Source of the DNA: Phyllobacterium sophorae
GTDB lineage: Bacteria > Pseudomonadota > Alphaproteobacteria > Rhizobiales > Rhizobiaceae
Length of the DNA stretch: 64,000 nt
Assembly (NCBI RefSeq): GCF_003010965.1
Contig: NZ_PGGM01000002.1
Location: forward strand, 1-64,000
Reading direction: 5' to 3'
Made by a program: the position numbers and the translations under genes. The notes under the pieces are model-generated. The model was not told where the DNA came from and searched no databases. It saw only the letters and a program-made list of their open reading frames with translations. Shown one piece after another: positions 14,469 to 23,909 of the stretch (positions within the stretch are counted from its first letter, which is position 1; each line of letters begins with the position of its first letter).

Positions 14469-16700
14469 GTGATGGAACGTAGCGACCGGAGACTGAACAT
14501 TGCTCTTGGTATCGGGCTTGCCGGGTTCACTCTCGTGCCCTGGTACAGAATCGAAAGTGGCTTTTTTAATCTCGGTTGGCTGGGCAATTTCCCGACAGGG
14601 CCGGAAGAAGCGCCTGGCTTGGCGCAAATCTTCGAATATGGCCGCTGGACCTTGGCGGTCTTGGCGCTGCTCTTCATTGTCGGCCTATGCGCTCGAGCCT
14701 TCAAGGTCTCGCCATTGCGTTCAAATATGCTGATCACTGCAGGTGGGGCCGGTCTCATCTTCCTTGTTTTGCAAGGTCTCGCGGTCGGTTTCAGCGGCTG
14801 GACGTGGACGATCAGCGAAAGTCTTTTCGGACCGCTTGCGGATGGTCAATCATCCATGGGGGCGGGGGCAGGGCTGGTTGCGTTGTCCTTTGTCTTGTTG
14901 TTTTCCTTTGGCCTCGCCGAGCGCGGCGCGCTCAGGGGCGATGCCTTCGTGGTTGCCTCGATCGCTCTGCTTGTTGTCCTCGTCAGCATTTTTGTGTTCT
15001 ATCCGGTCGGTAGCATGTTTGTCGGGGCCTTCCAGACCTTCGACGGTTCGTTCGATCCCTCCGGATTTGTCCGCAACATTCAGGATCCATCGATCTGGAG
15101 CCTGGATTGTGTCATCGGTGGCAATCGTTGCGGGATTGCCTGGCGGACCCTGCTTCTGGCGATACTTGCGGCCTTTAGCTCTACGTTACTTGGTCTATGT
15201 TTCGCACTGGTCGCGACACGTACACGCTTTCCATTCAAGAAGGGTTTGCGACTTCTGACGATCCTGCCGATCATCACGCCGCCTTTCGTCATCGGCCTCG
15301 CGCTCATCCTGCTCTTTGGCCGCGCCGGTGTGGTGACACAGCAGCTTTCCAACCTCTTCGGCATCGAGCCCGGCCGCTGGCTCTATGGCCTCACGGGCAT
15401 CTGGATTGCACAGGTTCTCTCGTTCACGCCCATCTCATTCCTGGTGCTGATCGGTGTCGTCGAGGGTGTCAGTCCATCCATGGAAGAAGCGTCGCAAACG
15501 CTGCGCGCAGACCGCTGGCGCACATTCTGGAAGATTTCACTGCCCTTGATGAAACCCGGGCTGGCCAATGCTTTTTTGATCGGATTCATCGAGAGCATGG
15601 CGGACTTCGGCAATCCGCTGGTGCTCGGCGGCAGCCACGGGGTGCTTTCGACAGAAATCTTCTTCGCTGTTGTGGGCTCGCAAAATGATCCGTCGCGTGC
15701 CGCCGTGCTGGCGATTATCCTGCTGTTCTTCACGCTTTCCGCATTCCTTGCGCAGCGTTTGTGGCTCGGCGGCAAGAGCTTTGCGACCGTAACCGGCAAG
15801 GGCGATTCGGGGGCACATATCGCCTTGCCCCGATCGCTTTCAATAGGTGTGCATGCCATCGTCATTCCATGGATCCTGTTCACGCTGGTCATCTACGGCA
15901 TGATCTTCGTCGGCGGCTTTGTCCGGACGTGGGGTCTCGATAACACGCTCACGTTCGAGCATTATCAGCGCGCATTCTCGTTCAGCTTTGATAATGGCGT
16001 GGTTGCCTGGACAGGGGTTGCGTGGAATTCCTTCTGGACAACCATCAAAATCGCGCTGATTTCGGCACCGCTCACAGCAGCAGTCGGACTGCTCACAGCC
16101 TATTTGATCGTTCGTCAGCGCTTCGTCGGACGCAATGTGTTCGAGTTCGCGCTGATGATGAGCTTTGCGATACCCGGCACAGTTATTGGCATCAGCTACA
16201 TCATGGCGTTCAATTTGCCGCCGCTGGAGATGACCGGTACCGCGCTGATCTTGATTGCCTGTTTTGTCTTCCGCAACATGCCGGTTGGCGTGCGCGGCGG
16301 CGTGGCGGCGATGAGCCAGCTCGACAAGAGTCTGGACGAGGCGTCATTGACTTTGCGGGCGACCAGTTTCCGCACGATCCGCAAAGTCATTTTGCCCTTG
16401 CTTCGCCCCGCGATCGTGGCTGCGCTGGTCTATTCATTCGTCCGTGCCATCACCTCGATCAGCGCTGTCATATTTCTGGTCAGCGCGGAGTACAATATGG
16501 CGACTTCCTATATCGTCGGCCTTGTCGAGAACGGCGAATACGGCGTTGCCGTGGCCTACTCGTCAATGCTGATTGTCGTCATGATCGTCATCATCACCTG
16601 CTTCCAGCTACTGGTGGGCGAGAGGAAGTTGCGCCGCGAGAACCGCGTTGCGACCGCCTTCGTTCCGTCTGCCGCACCTCAAGAGAAGGCCGTATCATGA
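14469..16700 (+). CDS. AfuB-like fused ABC permease
   Basis: The 743-residue inner-membrane protein joins two permease domains in one chain, as in FbpB/AfuB. About four extra N-terminal helices (residues 10-170) are followed by the first BPD-transport domain (about 225-430) and a second (about 515-725). The cytoplasmic EAA loops that dock the ATPase are visible as MEEASQTLRADRWRTFWKISLPLMKPG and LDEASLTLRATSFRTIRKVILPLL. It follows the binding-protein gene after a 97 bp gap with a hairpin. Its stop overlaps the ATPase start (ATGA), so expression is coupled. The fused form means a single copy completes the membrane pore. Confidence 0.85.
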   Translation: MMERSDRRLNIALGIGLAGFTLVPWYRIESGFFNLGWLGNFPTGPEEAPGLAQIFEYGRWTLAVLALLFIVGLCARAFKVSPLRSNMLITAGGAGLIFLVLQGLAVGFSGWTWTISESLFGPLADGQSSMGAGAGLVALSFVLLFSFGLAERGALRGDAFVVASIALLVVLVSIFVFYPVGSMFVGAFQTFDGSFDPSGFVRNIQDPSIWSLDCVIGGNRCGIAWRTLLLAILAAFSSTLLGLCFALVATRTRFPFKKGLRLLTILPIITPPFVIGLALILLFGRAGVVTQQLSNLFGIEPGRWLYGLTGIWIAQVLSFTPISFLVLIGVVEGVSPSMEEASQTLRADRWRTFWKISLPLMKPGLANAFLIGFIESMADFGNPLVLGGSHGVLSTEIFFAVVGSQNDPSRAAVLAIILLFFTLSAFLAQRLWLGGKSFATVTGKGDSGAHIALPRSLSIGVHAIVIPWILFTLVIYGMIFVGGFVRTWGLDNTLTFEHYQRAFSFSFDNGVVAWTGVAWNSFWTTIKIALISAPLTAAVGLLTAYLIVRQRFVGRNVFEFALMMSFAIPGTVIGISYIMAFNLPPLEMTGTALILIACFVFRNMPVGVRGGVAAMSQLDKSLDEASLTLRATSFRTIRKVILPLLRPAIVAALVYSFVRAITSISAVIFLVSAEYNMATSYIVGLVENGEYGVAVAYSSMLIVVMIVIITCFQLLVGERKLRRENRVATAFVPSAAPQEKAVS

Positions 16701-17758
16701 CAACCCATCGCACCGGTTCTGTTGTTTTCGCCAATGTCAAAAAGCAGTTCGGAACCTTCACGGCCATTCACGATCTGACCCTGGATATCGAACCTGGTAC
16801 GCTTGTGACCTTACTCGGTCCATCAGGCTGCGGCAAAACGACGACCCTTCGCATGCTGGCCGGTCTCGAGCATCCGAGTTCGGGACGCATTCTCATTGGC
16901 GGCAAGGACGTTACCATGCTTCCCGCGAACGAACGTGATGTCTCGATGGTATTTCAGTCCTACGCCTTGTTCCCCCATATGTCGGTGCTTGAGAACGTTG
17001 CCTATGGGCTCGAATCATCGAAGATGAAAAAGAATGAGGCGCGTGAACGGGCAGAGGAGGGGCTGAAGCAGGTTGGTCTTGCCGGTTATGGCCAAAGGCT
17101 GCCCGCCGAGCTCTCCGGTGGCCAGCAGCAGCGTGTCGCCGTTGCCCGCGCACTGGTGCTCGAACCGCAGGTGCTCTTGCTTGACGAACCCCTCTCCAAT
17201 CTTGATGCTCGCCTGCGGCGCCGCGTGCGAACGGAAATCCGTGAGCTGCAGCAGCGCCTCGGTTTCACGGCCGTCTATGTCACCCATGACCAGGAAGAGG
17301 CGCTTGCGGTGTCGGACAGGATCATAGTCATGCAGGACGGTGTTGTTGCCCAGCAGGGCTCACCGCGCGAACTCTACGAAGCACCCGCGTCATCCTTCAT
17401 CGCCGACTTTATCGGTGAGGCCAATGTGGTTCCCTGTGAAGTGCTGCGAAGTGATGGCGGGCAGGCGATCATCCGCGTTGGCAGGCTCGAACATTCGGTT
17501 CCCGGGCGAAGCGCGCGGCCGGGACCGGCCAAGCTCGCCGTCAGGCCCAACGCGATTACGCTCGAGGCGGCTGAAGCCGGCGCTTTTCCCGGAAGCATCC
17601 GGCATGCCGCCTATCTCGGCGATCACGTGGAATATGAAGTCGAAACGGAGGCGGGCACACTCTTTGTCGTGGATCCAGCCGTCGACAGGAACCTTGCGCC
17701 TGCCACGAATGTCAGCATCGGCTTTCATCATCGTGGCATCGCCATCATCAACAATTGA
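16697..17758 (+). CDS. AfuC-like ABC transporter ATPase
   Basis: This 353-residue ATPase powers the importer encoded just upstream. It has Walker A GPSGCGKTTT, Q-loop VFQSYALFPHM, signature LSGGQQQRVAVARAL, Walker [13 protein letters not shown] and the switch His in YVTHDQEEA. A TOBE-type C-terminal domain follows from about residue 250. The ATG at 16697 overlaps the permease stop by four bases. Similar ATPases are named FbpC, AfuC or PotA. The name does not settle the substrate, which I infer from the operon to be a phosphorylated sugar or polyol. Confidence 0.85.
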   Translation: MTTHRTGSVVFANVKKQFGTFTAIHDLTLDIEPGTLVTLLGPSGCGKTTTLRMLAGLEHPSSGRILIGGKDVTMLPANERDVSMVFQSYALFPHMSVLENVAYGLESSKMKKNEARERAEEGLKQVGLAGYGQRLPAELSGGQQQRVAVARALVLEPQVLLLDEPLSNLDARLRRRVRTEIRELQQRLGFTAVYVTHDQEEALAVSDRIIVMQDGVVAQQGSPRELYEAPASSFIADFIGEANVVPCEVLRSDGGQAIIRVGRLEHSVPGRSARPGPAKLAVRPNAITLEAAEAGAFPGSIRHAAYLGDHVEYEVETEAGTLFVVDPAVDRNLAPATNVSIGFHHRGIAIINN

Positions 17759-17786
17759 CGCCTGTATCCATACCGAAGGAACGAAC

Positions 17787-18587
17787 ATGACATCGCATGC
17801 CGCTGCTGATCTTCAGGATCGCTTCGCCCTGGCTCAGAAAATGGCAACCGAGGCCGGGGCCGTGGCTCTTGCCCATTTCAATGCACGTGAACGGCTGGTC
17901 ATCGAGACCAAGGCCGATCCGCACGATGTTGTCTCAATCGCCGATCGCGAAGTGGAGGATCTCATCCGGACGCGAATCGCCGTGGCATTTCCGGGCGATG
18001 CCATTCTTGGCGAAGAATATGGCGTCAGCTCAGGTACGTCCGATTATACGTGGGTTATCGATCCGATTGACGGCACTAGCCCCTTTGTCAACGGCATGCC
18101 GACGTGGTGTGTTTCCATCGCAGCCTTGCATGGAGAGGAAATAGCCATCGGCGTCATCTATGTGCCGTGCAACGATGAACTCTACGCGGCAGCCAAGGGC
18201 ATGGGTGCCGCATTGAACGGCAAGGCCCTGAAGCTTGATGCGAGCCGTAACATCCGCAACGCAGTGACCGGCATTGGCGCCAACAATCATGTGACACCGG
18301 CAACAGTGGCAGCGATTGTTGAAAAACTGCTCGATGCCGGCGGCAATTTCATTCGCAATGGTTCCGGCGCGTTAATGCTGGCTTATGTCGCGGCCGGGCG
18401 GCTGGTCGGCTACTACGAACCATATATGCATGCCTGGGATTGCATGGCGGGCTACTGCCTGGTCAAGGAAGCCGGCGGCTGGCATCATCCATTTCCTGTC
18501 AAGGGTGATGGCCTTACGCGAGGATCGCCGGTGCTCGCTGCTGCGGAAGGTGCTGTAAGCGATCTGCGCGCAATAGCAGGCCTTTAG
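17787..18587 (+). CDS. Inositol-monophosphatase-family phosphatase
   Basis: The 266-residue Mg-dependent phosphatase shows the family metal-site motifs. These are the Glu-Glu of GEEYG (about residues 73-77), the signature WVIDPIDGTSPFVNG (about 88-102), and the C-terminal AWDCMAGYCLVKEAGG. Members hydrolyse inositol phosphate, histidinol phosphate, fructose-1,6-bisphosphate or sugar phosphates, and motifs alone do not say which. It starts 28 bp after the ATPase stop, with a GAAGGA ribosome-binding site, and closes the AfuABC-like operon. I infer that it removes phosphate from the imported compound, releasing sugar and inorganic phosphate in the cytoplasm. Confidence 0.8.
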   Translation: MTSHAAADLQDRFALAQKMATEAGAVALAHFNARERLVIETKADPHDVVSIADREVEDLIRTRIAVAFPGDAILGEEYGVSSGTSDYTWVIDPIDGTSPFVNGMPTWCVSIAALHGEEIAIGVIYVPCNDELYAAAKGMGAALNGKALKLDASRNIRNAVTGIGANNHVTPATVAAIVEKLLDAGGNFIRNGSGALMLAYVAAGRLVGYYEPYMHAWDCMAGYCLVKEAGGWHHPFPVKGDGLTRGSPVLAAAEGAVSDLRAIAGL

Positions 18588-18619
18588 GGTCGAACCAATT
18601 AGACTGCTGGCGCAGGCGG

Positions 18620-18829
18620 CTATTCGACAGCCGTTTCGCCGTCGACCGTCGCGTGCCTGGCCGACAATAGTTTCGTATCGCTCGGCTGAAACCGTCCCTC
18701 GATATCGAGATAGGTTGAATAGAGAACGCCGGCCACGAAAAGAACCGCAACGCCGTAATCGCACACTTTGATCAAGAATAACCGCGTGTGCCTCCCTTCA
18801 TAATCATAGTAGCCTCGAGTTCTTTTCAT
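18620..18829 (-). CDS. 69-residue single-span membrane protein
   Basis: The small protein starts MKRTRGYYDYEGRHTRLFLI, with the start at 18829 preceded by GGTGGGGG; an upstream ATG at 18853 is less likely. It has a basic, Tyr-rich N-terminus, one membrane helix (about residues 20-42, DYGVAVLFVAGVLYSTYLD) and a polar C-terminal tail. The family is not recognised. It lies convergent to the phosphatase gene, with 32 bp between the stops. The plausible topology and ribosome-binding site favour a real gene, but there is no functional clue. Confidence 0.5.
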   Translation of the reverse strand: MKRTRGYYDYEGRHTRLFLIKVCDYGVAVLFVAGVLYSTYLDIEGRFQPSDTKLLSARHATVDGETAVE

Positions 18830-19232
18830 GGCCCCCACCACATTTTTACCCATTAAGCTATTTTACGACTGACGCCGGTACCTCGCAATCAATCGGAGGC
18901 TAATCAGTTGGAGTGGCACGAGTGATGAGTGAGGCGGCCAACTAGATCCCTTGTGACTAAGCTGACGAAAACCGCACGTTGAAGCGAGGCAGGCCCTGTC
19001 GGCCCAGTGAACACTGTCGCTCTATTAGGGCGTGGGAAAATACCTGCGCTGACGAACTGGTAAAATTGAGGGATCGCCCGCCAGCGGGTCAGGTATCGCG
19101 CGAGAGCTTGTCACGCAAAAAAATGTCAATTTCCCGCTCTCGTGGCAAATGCAAATCATTGACTTATTTCAGCGAATAACATCGACTAAAGTATGATGCT
19201 GTAGAGCAGAGTTTCTTTAAAGCTGGATAGTC
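18830..19232. other. 403 bp intergenic region, no recognised element
   Basis: The only open frame is a short, biased one on the plus strand. The last 60 bases are A/T-rich and probably contain the promoter of the symporter-thioesterase gene. No palindrome or riboswitch was recognised. Confidence 0.5.
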
Positions 19233-21050
19233 ATGACGGTCGTGCGGAATCTTTTGTGGGCGCCAACAATAGGCTTATCTTGGCTGTGGGGGTTGGGGTT
19301 CTTCTATTCTATCCATGTCACGTTGACTTATGGGTGGCTCGGCTTTTTCGGCTTTGCCATCGCCAATGTCGCGGGTCTATGGCTGTTCGGCTATATTCTT
19401 GGCCGCACCAAGCGCCCTCCGGATCAGATCATCAAGGAAATTGAAGGCCGTTACGCGGGTGTATTCCTGCTCTTCCAGATGGCCGCGCTAGTTGTCACCA
19501 TCTTCGGCTTTGTAGCTTATCTTTGGCAGCCGATTGTCGGCGAGGGCTCTCCGGTCGGTGTTGCCCTGTTGCTCTTGTTTGCCTGCGCCATCGGGCATGC
19601 GCTGTCATTGCAACAAATAAAATTATTGCACATTGCCTATACCGTAGTTGGTGTCGCCGCTGGCATCGTCTTGCTCATTGGGTTGCGCCAGACGTCGGAT
19701 TATCCGGGGGTGCCGCTTCATCAATTCGACAGTCGCTTCTATGGCCTGGTCATGCCCACGCTTATTGGCTTTCTGCTTGGGCCCTGGCTCGACATTCAGC
19801 ATTGGCAACGGGCCGTCACCATCAAGCGCGAAGGCGGTAACGTGGGCCTTGCATATGGGGTTGGTGCATTGCTGTTCTTCGGGTTTCTATTTCTGAACGC
19901 CTTGACAGCCTCCGCCGTCGGCCCGATCGGCAGCATTCTTTCGATCGATGGGCTGCCCAGCGCCCAGGGTGCCGTTTCTGCAGCCACTGTGCTCGCTGCA
20001 GAAAACGGGCAGCCATATCTCGCAGTTGCCTTTGTGGTCTGGACGGTCATTGCCCTCGCTTCAACCGTGGACAGCTTTTATTGCGCAACGTCGTGGTTCC
20101 TCAAGGGTAAGAATCTACGCAGTAACAGTCCGCTTCTCGCCCTGATCCCTGACGGTGTGGCCTCATCGCCCCTATGGCTTCTATTTGGCGCTGTCTGGGT
20201 TGCCTTCACTGCGGTTCCAGCGAACTTTTCATTGATGTATTTCATGATGCCTTTTGCGACATTGTTTGTCAGCGCTTCAGCCAATCTGGTCTGTGAAGCG
20301 CTGGGCGCCAGGCCGAAATTCGATCCAGTGCTGAGCTTCATGATCGGCTGCGGTTCCGCGCTGATATTTGTAATCGGATATATCCAGCCAATACCGGGTT
20401 TCCTGTTCATCTCGCCGTTCATAGGATTGATTGGCGCATTGCCGGCTATCATTGAGTTGGTTGGCCCGGCCTCGAAAGCGATACCAGTCGAGATCGTCGA
20501 CCAGCCTTTCCGAATGATGACGCCATCACCATTGACGGGTGTGTCTGGCGGCGAGGATATGTCGCCGTCACATGGCTTCGACGGAGAGTGGTTCGTCATG
20601 CAGTTGGTACCGACCTATGACGACACCAATTCGGTCGGCAACGTTTATTTCGCCAATTATGTCCGTTGGGTGGGCAAGGCGCGCGAACTGTTCTTCAATG
20701 TCTGCATGCCGGATTTCGACCTCGCCACAACGCGGTTCTATATCCTTACCCGGTCGTTCTCTCACGACTATCGACGCGAGTCGAAAGAATTTGAACAGAT
20801 CAGCGTGCGGATCAAGATCGCGCGGCACAACCGCAAATTCGTCACGTTGCAGCACGAAATTCATAGCTCGGCGCAAGGCCTGCTTGGGCACGGCGAGCAG
20901 TCGTTGATGTTCGTGGATCGGGAAAATTACACTCCGCTCGACATTCCGGGCGAGGTAATCAAGGGCTTTCTTCCCTATTGGCCCAAAGATTCCCGCCTGT
21001 CTCCGAGCTACCGGCCACCTATCCAGGATGCTGCGAAACGTCAGGCTTGA
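19233..21050 (+). CDS. Symporter-like membrane domain fused to a hot-dog thioesterase
   Basis: The 605-residue protein has two unlike halves. Residues 1-410 are very hydrophobic with about 11-12 helices and resemble a sodium:solute symporter (LeuT-fold) core. Examples are GPWLDIQHWQRA (183-194), at the place of the SSS D..Q..QR motif, and IALASTVDSFYCATSW (273-288), like the SSS helix carrying STADS. After a linker, residues 453-580 match hot-dog acyl-CoA thioesterases. The stretch DDTNSVGNVYFANYVRW (463-479) is the catalytic loop and helix start, closest to the DTN-VGNVYF form of enediyne-type thioesterases. The frame is continuous. Neighbours give no pathway. Import or sensing of an acyl compound coupled to thioester hydrolysis is speculation. 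Confidence 0.7.
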   Translation: MTVVRNLLWAPTIGLSWLWGLGFFYSIHVTLTYGWLGFFGFAIANVAGLWLFGYILGRTKRPPDQIIKEIEGRYAGVFLLFQMAALVVTIFGFVAYLWQPIVGEGSPVGVALLLLFACAIGHALSLQQIKLLHIAYTVVGVAAGIVLLIGLRQTSDYPGVPLHQFDSRFYGLVMPTLIGFLLGPWLDIQHWQRAVTIKREGGNVGLAYGVGALLFFGFLFLNALTASAVGPIGSILSIDGLPSAQGAVSAATVLAAENGQPYLAVAFVVWTVIALASTVDSFYCATSWFLKGKNLRSNSPLLALIPDGVASSPLWLLFGAVWVAFTAVPANFSLMYFMMPFATLFVSASANLVCEALGARPKFDPVLSFMIGCGSALIFVIGYIQPIPGFLFISPFIGLIGALPAIIELVGPASKAIPVEIVDQPFRMMTPSPLTGVSGGEDMSPSHGFDGEWFVMQLVPTYDDTNSVGNVYFANYVRWVGKARELFFNVCMPDFDLATTRFYILTRSFSHDYRRESKEFEQISVRIKIARHNRKFVTLQHEIHSSAQGLLGHGEQSLMFVDRENYTPLDIPGEVIKGFLPYWPKDSRLSPSYRPPIQDAAKRQA

Positions 21051-21128
21051 GGTATTCCACCGGCCATTTCAGCTGATTGACGAGTCGTCCGGGATCCAGA
21101 CCTGGCTTCATATGGACAAACTTTTGCT

Positions 21129-23471
21129 CTAGCTGGCGACCTGATAGCGCTCGCTGTCAAATGCCAGGAGTTCGAAGGTCTTTTCAACAGGCTCGGCAGG
21201 GCTGAACAGGAAGCCCTGCACCTGATCGCAACCTTCCTTCTGCAGGCAGGCGAGCTGTTCGCGGGTCTCTACACCCTCTGCGGTAATCTTCATGCCCATG
21301 CTGGCGCCGAGGCCCATAACAGCGCGGATGATCGCGAGGCTCCCCCGATTGTGGGGCAGATCACGGACGAAAGACTGGTCGATCTTGATCTTGTCGAACG
21401 GCATCTTGCGCAAATAACTCAAGCTCGAATAACCCGTCCCAAAATCGTCCAGTGCAATGCTGACGCCCATGGCGCGGAACTGGCGGAGCAGAGAGATTGC
21501 CGCAACATTGGCCTCGAGGAACACTGATTCCGTGATCTCGAGTTCCAGACGGTTCGGTTTCAATTTGTTTTTCGTCAGGGCATCGCGGACAATCGATGCA
21601 AGATCGGAGTGCCGGAATTGGATTGCAGATATGTTGATCGCAACATGGATGTCCTGCGGCCACGAGACGGCGGTACGGCACGCTTCTTGAATGATCCATT
21701 CGCCAAGAGGAATGATATTGCCGGTTTCTTCAGCGATCGGAATAAAGATGGTCGGTGAAATGAAACCGTGTACCGGATGTTTCCAGCGAAGCAGGGTTTC
21801 AAAGCCGACGGTTTTCAGCGTCTGCGCGGAAACGATGGGCTGGAAGTGCAGGATAAATTCCTGCCGGGCCAGCGCTCCCCGCAAATCCATTGCCAATGCA
21901 CGCTTTGCCTCGATGCGCGCATCCATTTCGACCTCATAGAAGCGGAAGCTGTTGCGGCCCTCGTTCTTGGTACGATAGAGCGCGAGGTCCGCGCAGCGCA
22001 TAATGTCGTTGACGCTGTCGGTCGGAGCGATTGCAATGCCGACGCTGATATGGATGTTGATCTGGATACCATCGATCCAGAACGGCTGTGAAATGCTCTG
22101 GACCAATTGCTCGGCAAGCTCGGTTGCCGCTGCTTGATCGGCACCGCGCGCCAGAATAGCAAATTCGTCGCCGGACAAGCGTGCGACTGTGTAGGTTGCG
22201 GGTGAGCTGCCGCGCAGCCGATCGGCAACCTGCTTGAGCAGTTGGTCGCCGATACCGTGGCCGAAGCTATCATTGACCGTCTTGAATTCATCGAGATCTA
22301 TACAGAAAACAGCAAAGCTGCGCAGGCCCTTCTCCAGGTCCTTGGTGGCCTGGCCGAGCTGGTCGGTGAATAGTGTACGGTTCGGCAGGTCCGTAAGCAC
22401 GTCGTAGCGGGCAAGATAGGATAATTGGTCATCGGATTGCTTCGCCGAGGTTACATCCGAACCGACGCCGCGATAACCGACGAACTGCCCCGCATTGTCA
22501 AAGATCGCCTTGCCGGTCAGGGACCACCAGCGTGTCTCTCCCTTGATGTTGATAGGGAGGATGTGATTGCGGAACGTTGTGCGGTTTTCGATAGCCTGCC
22601 AGATGGAACCAACCTTGACCGCTTCCTCGGCGTGGGACTGATCGACCTTGAACAGTTGGGCAAAGGGCATACCCTGTAGCTCTTTCGTCGTCTTCGCGGC
22701 AATCTGCGCCAAACGCGGCGATGTGTGCTGGAGTTTCAGGTCAGCGTCGGTTTCCCATATCCAGTCGCTGGCGTTTTCTTCGAAGTCGTATAGCAGCAGG
22801 CTGATGACCTCCTTTTGCTGTTCCACCTTGATCTGGTCCAGCGTACGCATGACAATGAGATTGCTCATATGTACGATGGTGAACAGTATGAAGAGGGCAT
22901 AGAAGGCAAGTAGAATTGCTATGAAAAGAAAGAAATCCTCACCGGTCGAGGCAAGAGCGAAAAATGAACCGGTGATGATTGTGCCCGAATAGGCGATGGC
23001 CGCGAGCGGAACAACCGCAACGCCTATCCCGGTTGCCATCAAACCCGCTGCTGTACAAGCGATGAGAAGCCTGTGATAAGCGTCGGCATCGAGAAACAGC
23101 ATCAAGGGAATGCTGGCAAGGCAAATGCCATAGAGCGATGATACGATAATCAAATACTTGATTGCATCAAAGCCGAGTTCCTTGATCTTGGGGACCTTGT
23201 ACCATTGCCAGCAGGCAAAAAGCGAGCCGGCAGTCATCAGTGTGACCACCGTCGTAACGCCGGCAAGATAGGGGCGCGGGCCGAGATCCCAAAAAACGAA
23301 AGCGACGACGAACATGACACACATCGCCACGAGGACAGTAAACGGCGCCAGTCTGAGCGCAACATCCATCTGCTCGGCATAGACACGGCGTTTGACCGCC
23401 GGGTTTATCGCCCCGCGCATTCCGAACATCGATCGGATCGCGTCAAATGTATGAAAATTGGACAACGGCAC
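21129..23471 (-). CDS. Membrane GGDEF-EAL cyclic di-GMP enzyme
   Basis: The 780-residue protein starts at GTG 23471, with GAGGG seven bases upstream. It has an N-terminal membrane sensor of about six helices (residues 35-210), a PAS domain (about 225-345), a GGDEF domain with RLSGDEF in the active loop, and a C-terminal EAL domain. The EAL signature reads ETLLRW, with later EITESVF, DDFGTGYSSLSYL and KIDQSFV motifs intact, so phosphodiesterase activity is likely. The Ser in SGDEF is tolerated in many active cyclases but leaves cyclase activity uncertain. It probably sets local cyclic di-GMP in response to a membrane signal. It stands alone. Confidence 0.88.
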   Translation of the reverse strand: MPLSNFHTFDAIRSMFGMRGAINPAVKRRVYAEQMDVALRLAPFTVLVAMCVMFVVAFVFWDLGPRPYLAGVTTVVTLMTAGSLFACWQWYKVPKIKELGFDAIKYLIIVSSLYGICLASIPLMLFLDADAYHRLLIACTAAGLMATGIGVAVVPLAAIAYSGTIITGSFFALASTGEDFFLFIAILLAFYALFILFTIVHMSNLIVMRTLDQIKVEQQKEVISLLLYDFEENASDWIWETDADLKLQHTSPRLAQIAAKTTKELQGMPFAQLFKVDQSHAEEAVKVGSIWQAIENRTTFRNHILPINIKGETRWWSLTGKAIFDNAGQFVGYRGVGSDVTSAKQSDDQLSYLARYDVLTDLPNRTLFTDQLGQATKDLEKGLRSFAVFCIDLDEFKTVNDSFGHGIGDQLLKQVADRLRGSSPATYTVARLSGDEFAILARGADQAAATELAEQLVQSISQPFWIDGIQINIHISVGIAIAPTDSVNDIMRCADLALYRTKNEGRNSFRFYEVEMDARIEAKRALAMDLRGALARQEFILHFQPIVSAQTLKTVGFETLLRWKHPVHGFISPTIFIPIAEETGNIIPLGEWIIQEACRTAVSWPQDIHVAINISAIQFRHSDLASIVRDALTKNKLKPNRLELEITESVFLEANVAAISLLRQFRAMGVSIALDDFGTGYSSLSYLRKMPFDKIKIDQSFVRDLPHNRGSLAIIRAVMGLGASMGMKITAEGVETREQLACLQKEGCDQVQGFLFSPAEPVEKTFELLAFDSERYQVAS

Positions 23472-23909
23472 GCAAAGCCCTCAGAATCGTGAGTTCATCT
23501 TTCCCCATGTTAGTTTTTTTACGTTCGGCATTGGTTAATATACTTAGCATTTTTTTTAATAGTTACCAATGTCTTTATGGTGCGTTGTCGCTTTTTGGTT
23601 AAGATGATTTTTCTACATTTAAGCCAGTTGAAATCAACGCTGATTATATTTGATATATATAAAATGGCTTTCGTGAATTGAAGGCACCTGTTTGTAGTAA
23701 TTTTTCAAGAAATCGCATTCTTTTATTCAAATATATTTATGTATATTTGTTTAATTGCTTTCTGCAACCTGCTCCGCACAAATTACGACCTTTGATAGTA
23801 TATTTGGTGTATCTCGTCGATCAAAAGAGCGATCGGTAAAAAACGGCTCGGAAGCCTGCCCTGTGCTATGTGCTGCAGTCCGGTATCAGCAGGCCGTTGC
23901 GCCAGACGT
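23472..23909. other. 438 bp A/T-rich intergenic region
   Basis: Markedly richer in A and T than the flanking genes, particularly 23510-23760, with many T-runs. It must hold the promoter of the GGDEF-EAL gene near its left end. No gene, terminator hairpin or repeat was recognised. Confidence 0.5.

Noticed and set aside
13343-17758. Ferric-iron ABC transporter annotation
   Set aside because: The family name suggests iron, but the LacI regulator, the terminal phosphatase gene and AfuA-like ligand residues favour a sugar phosphate.
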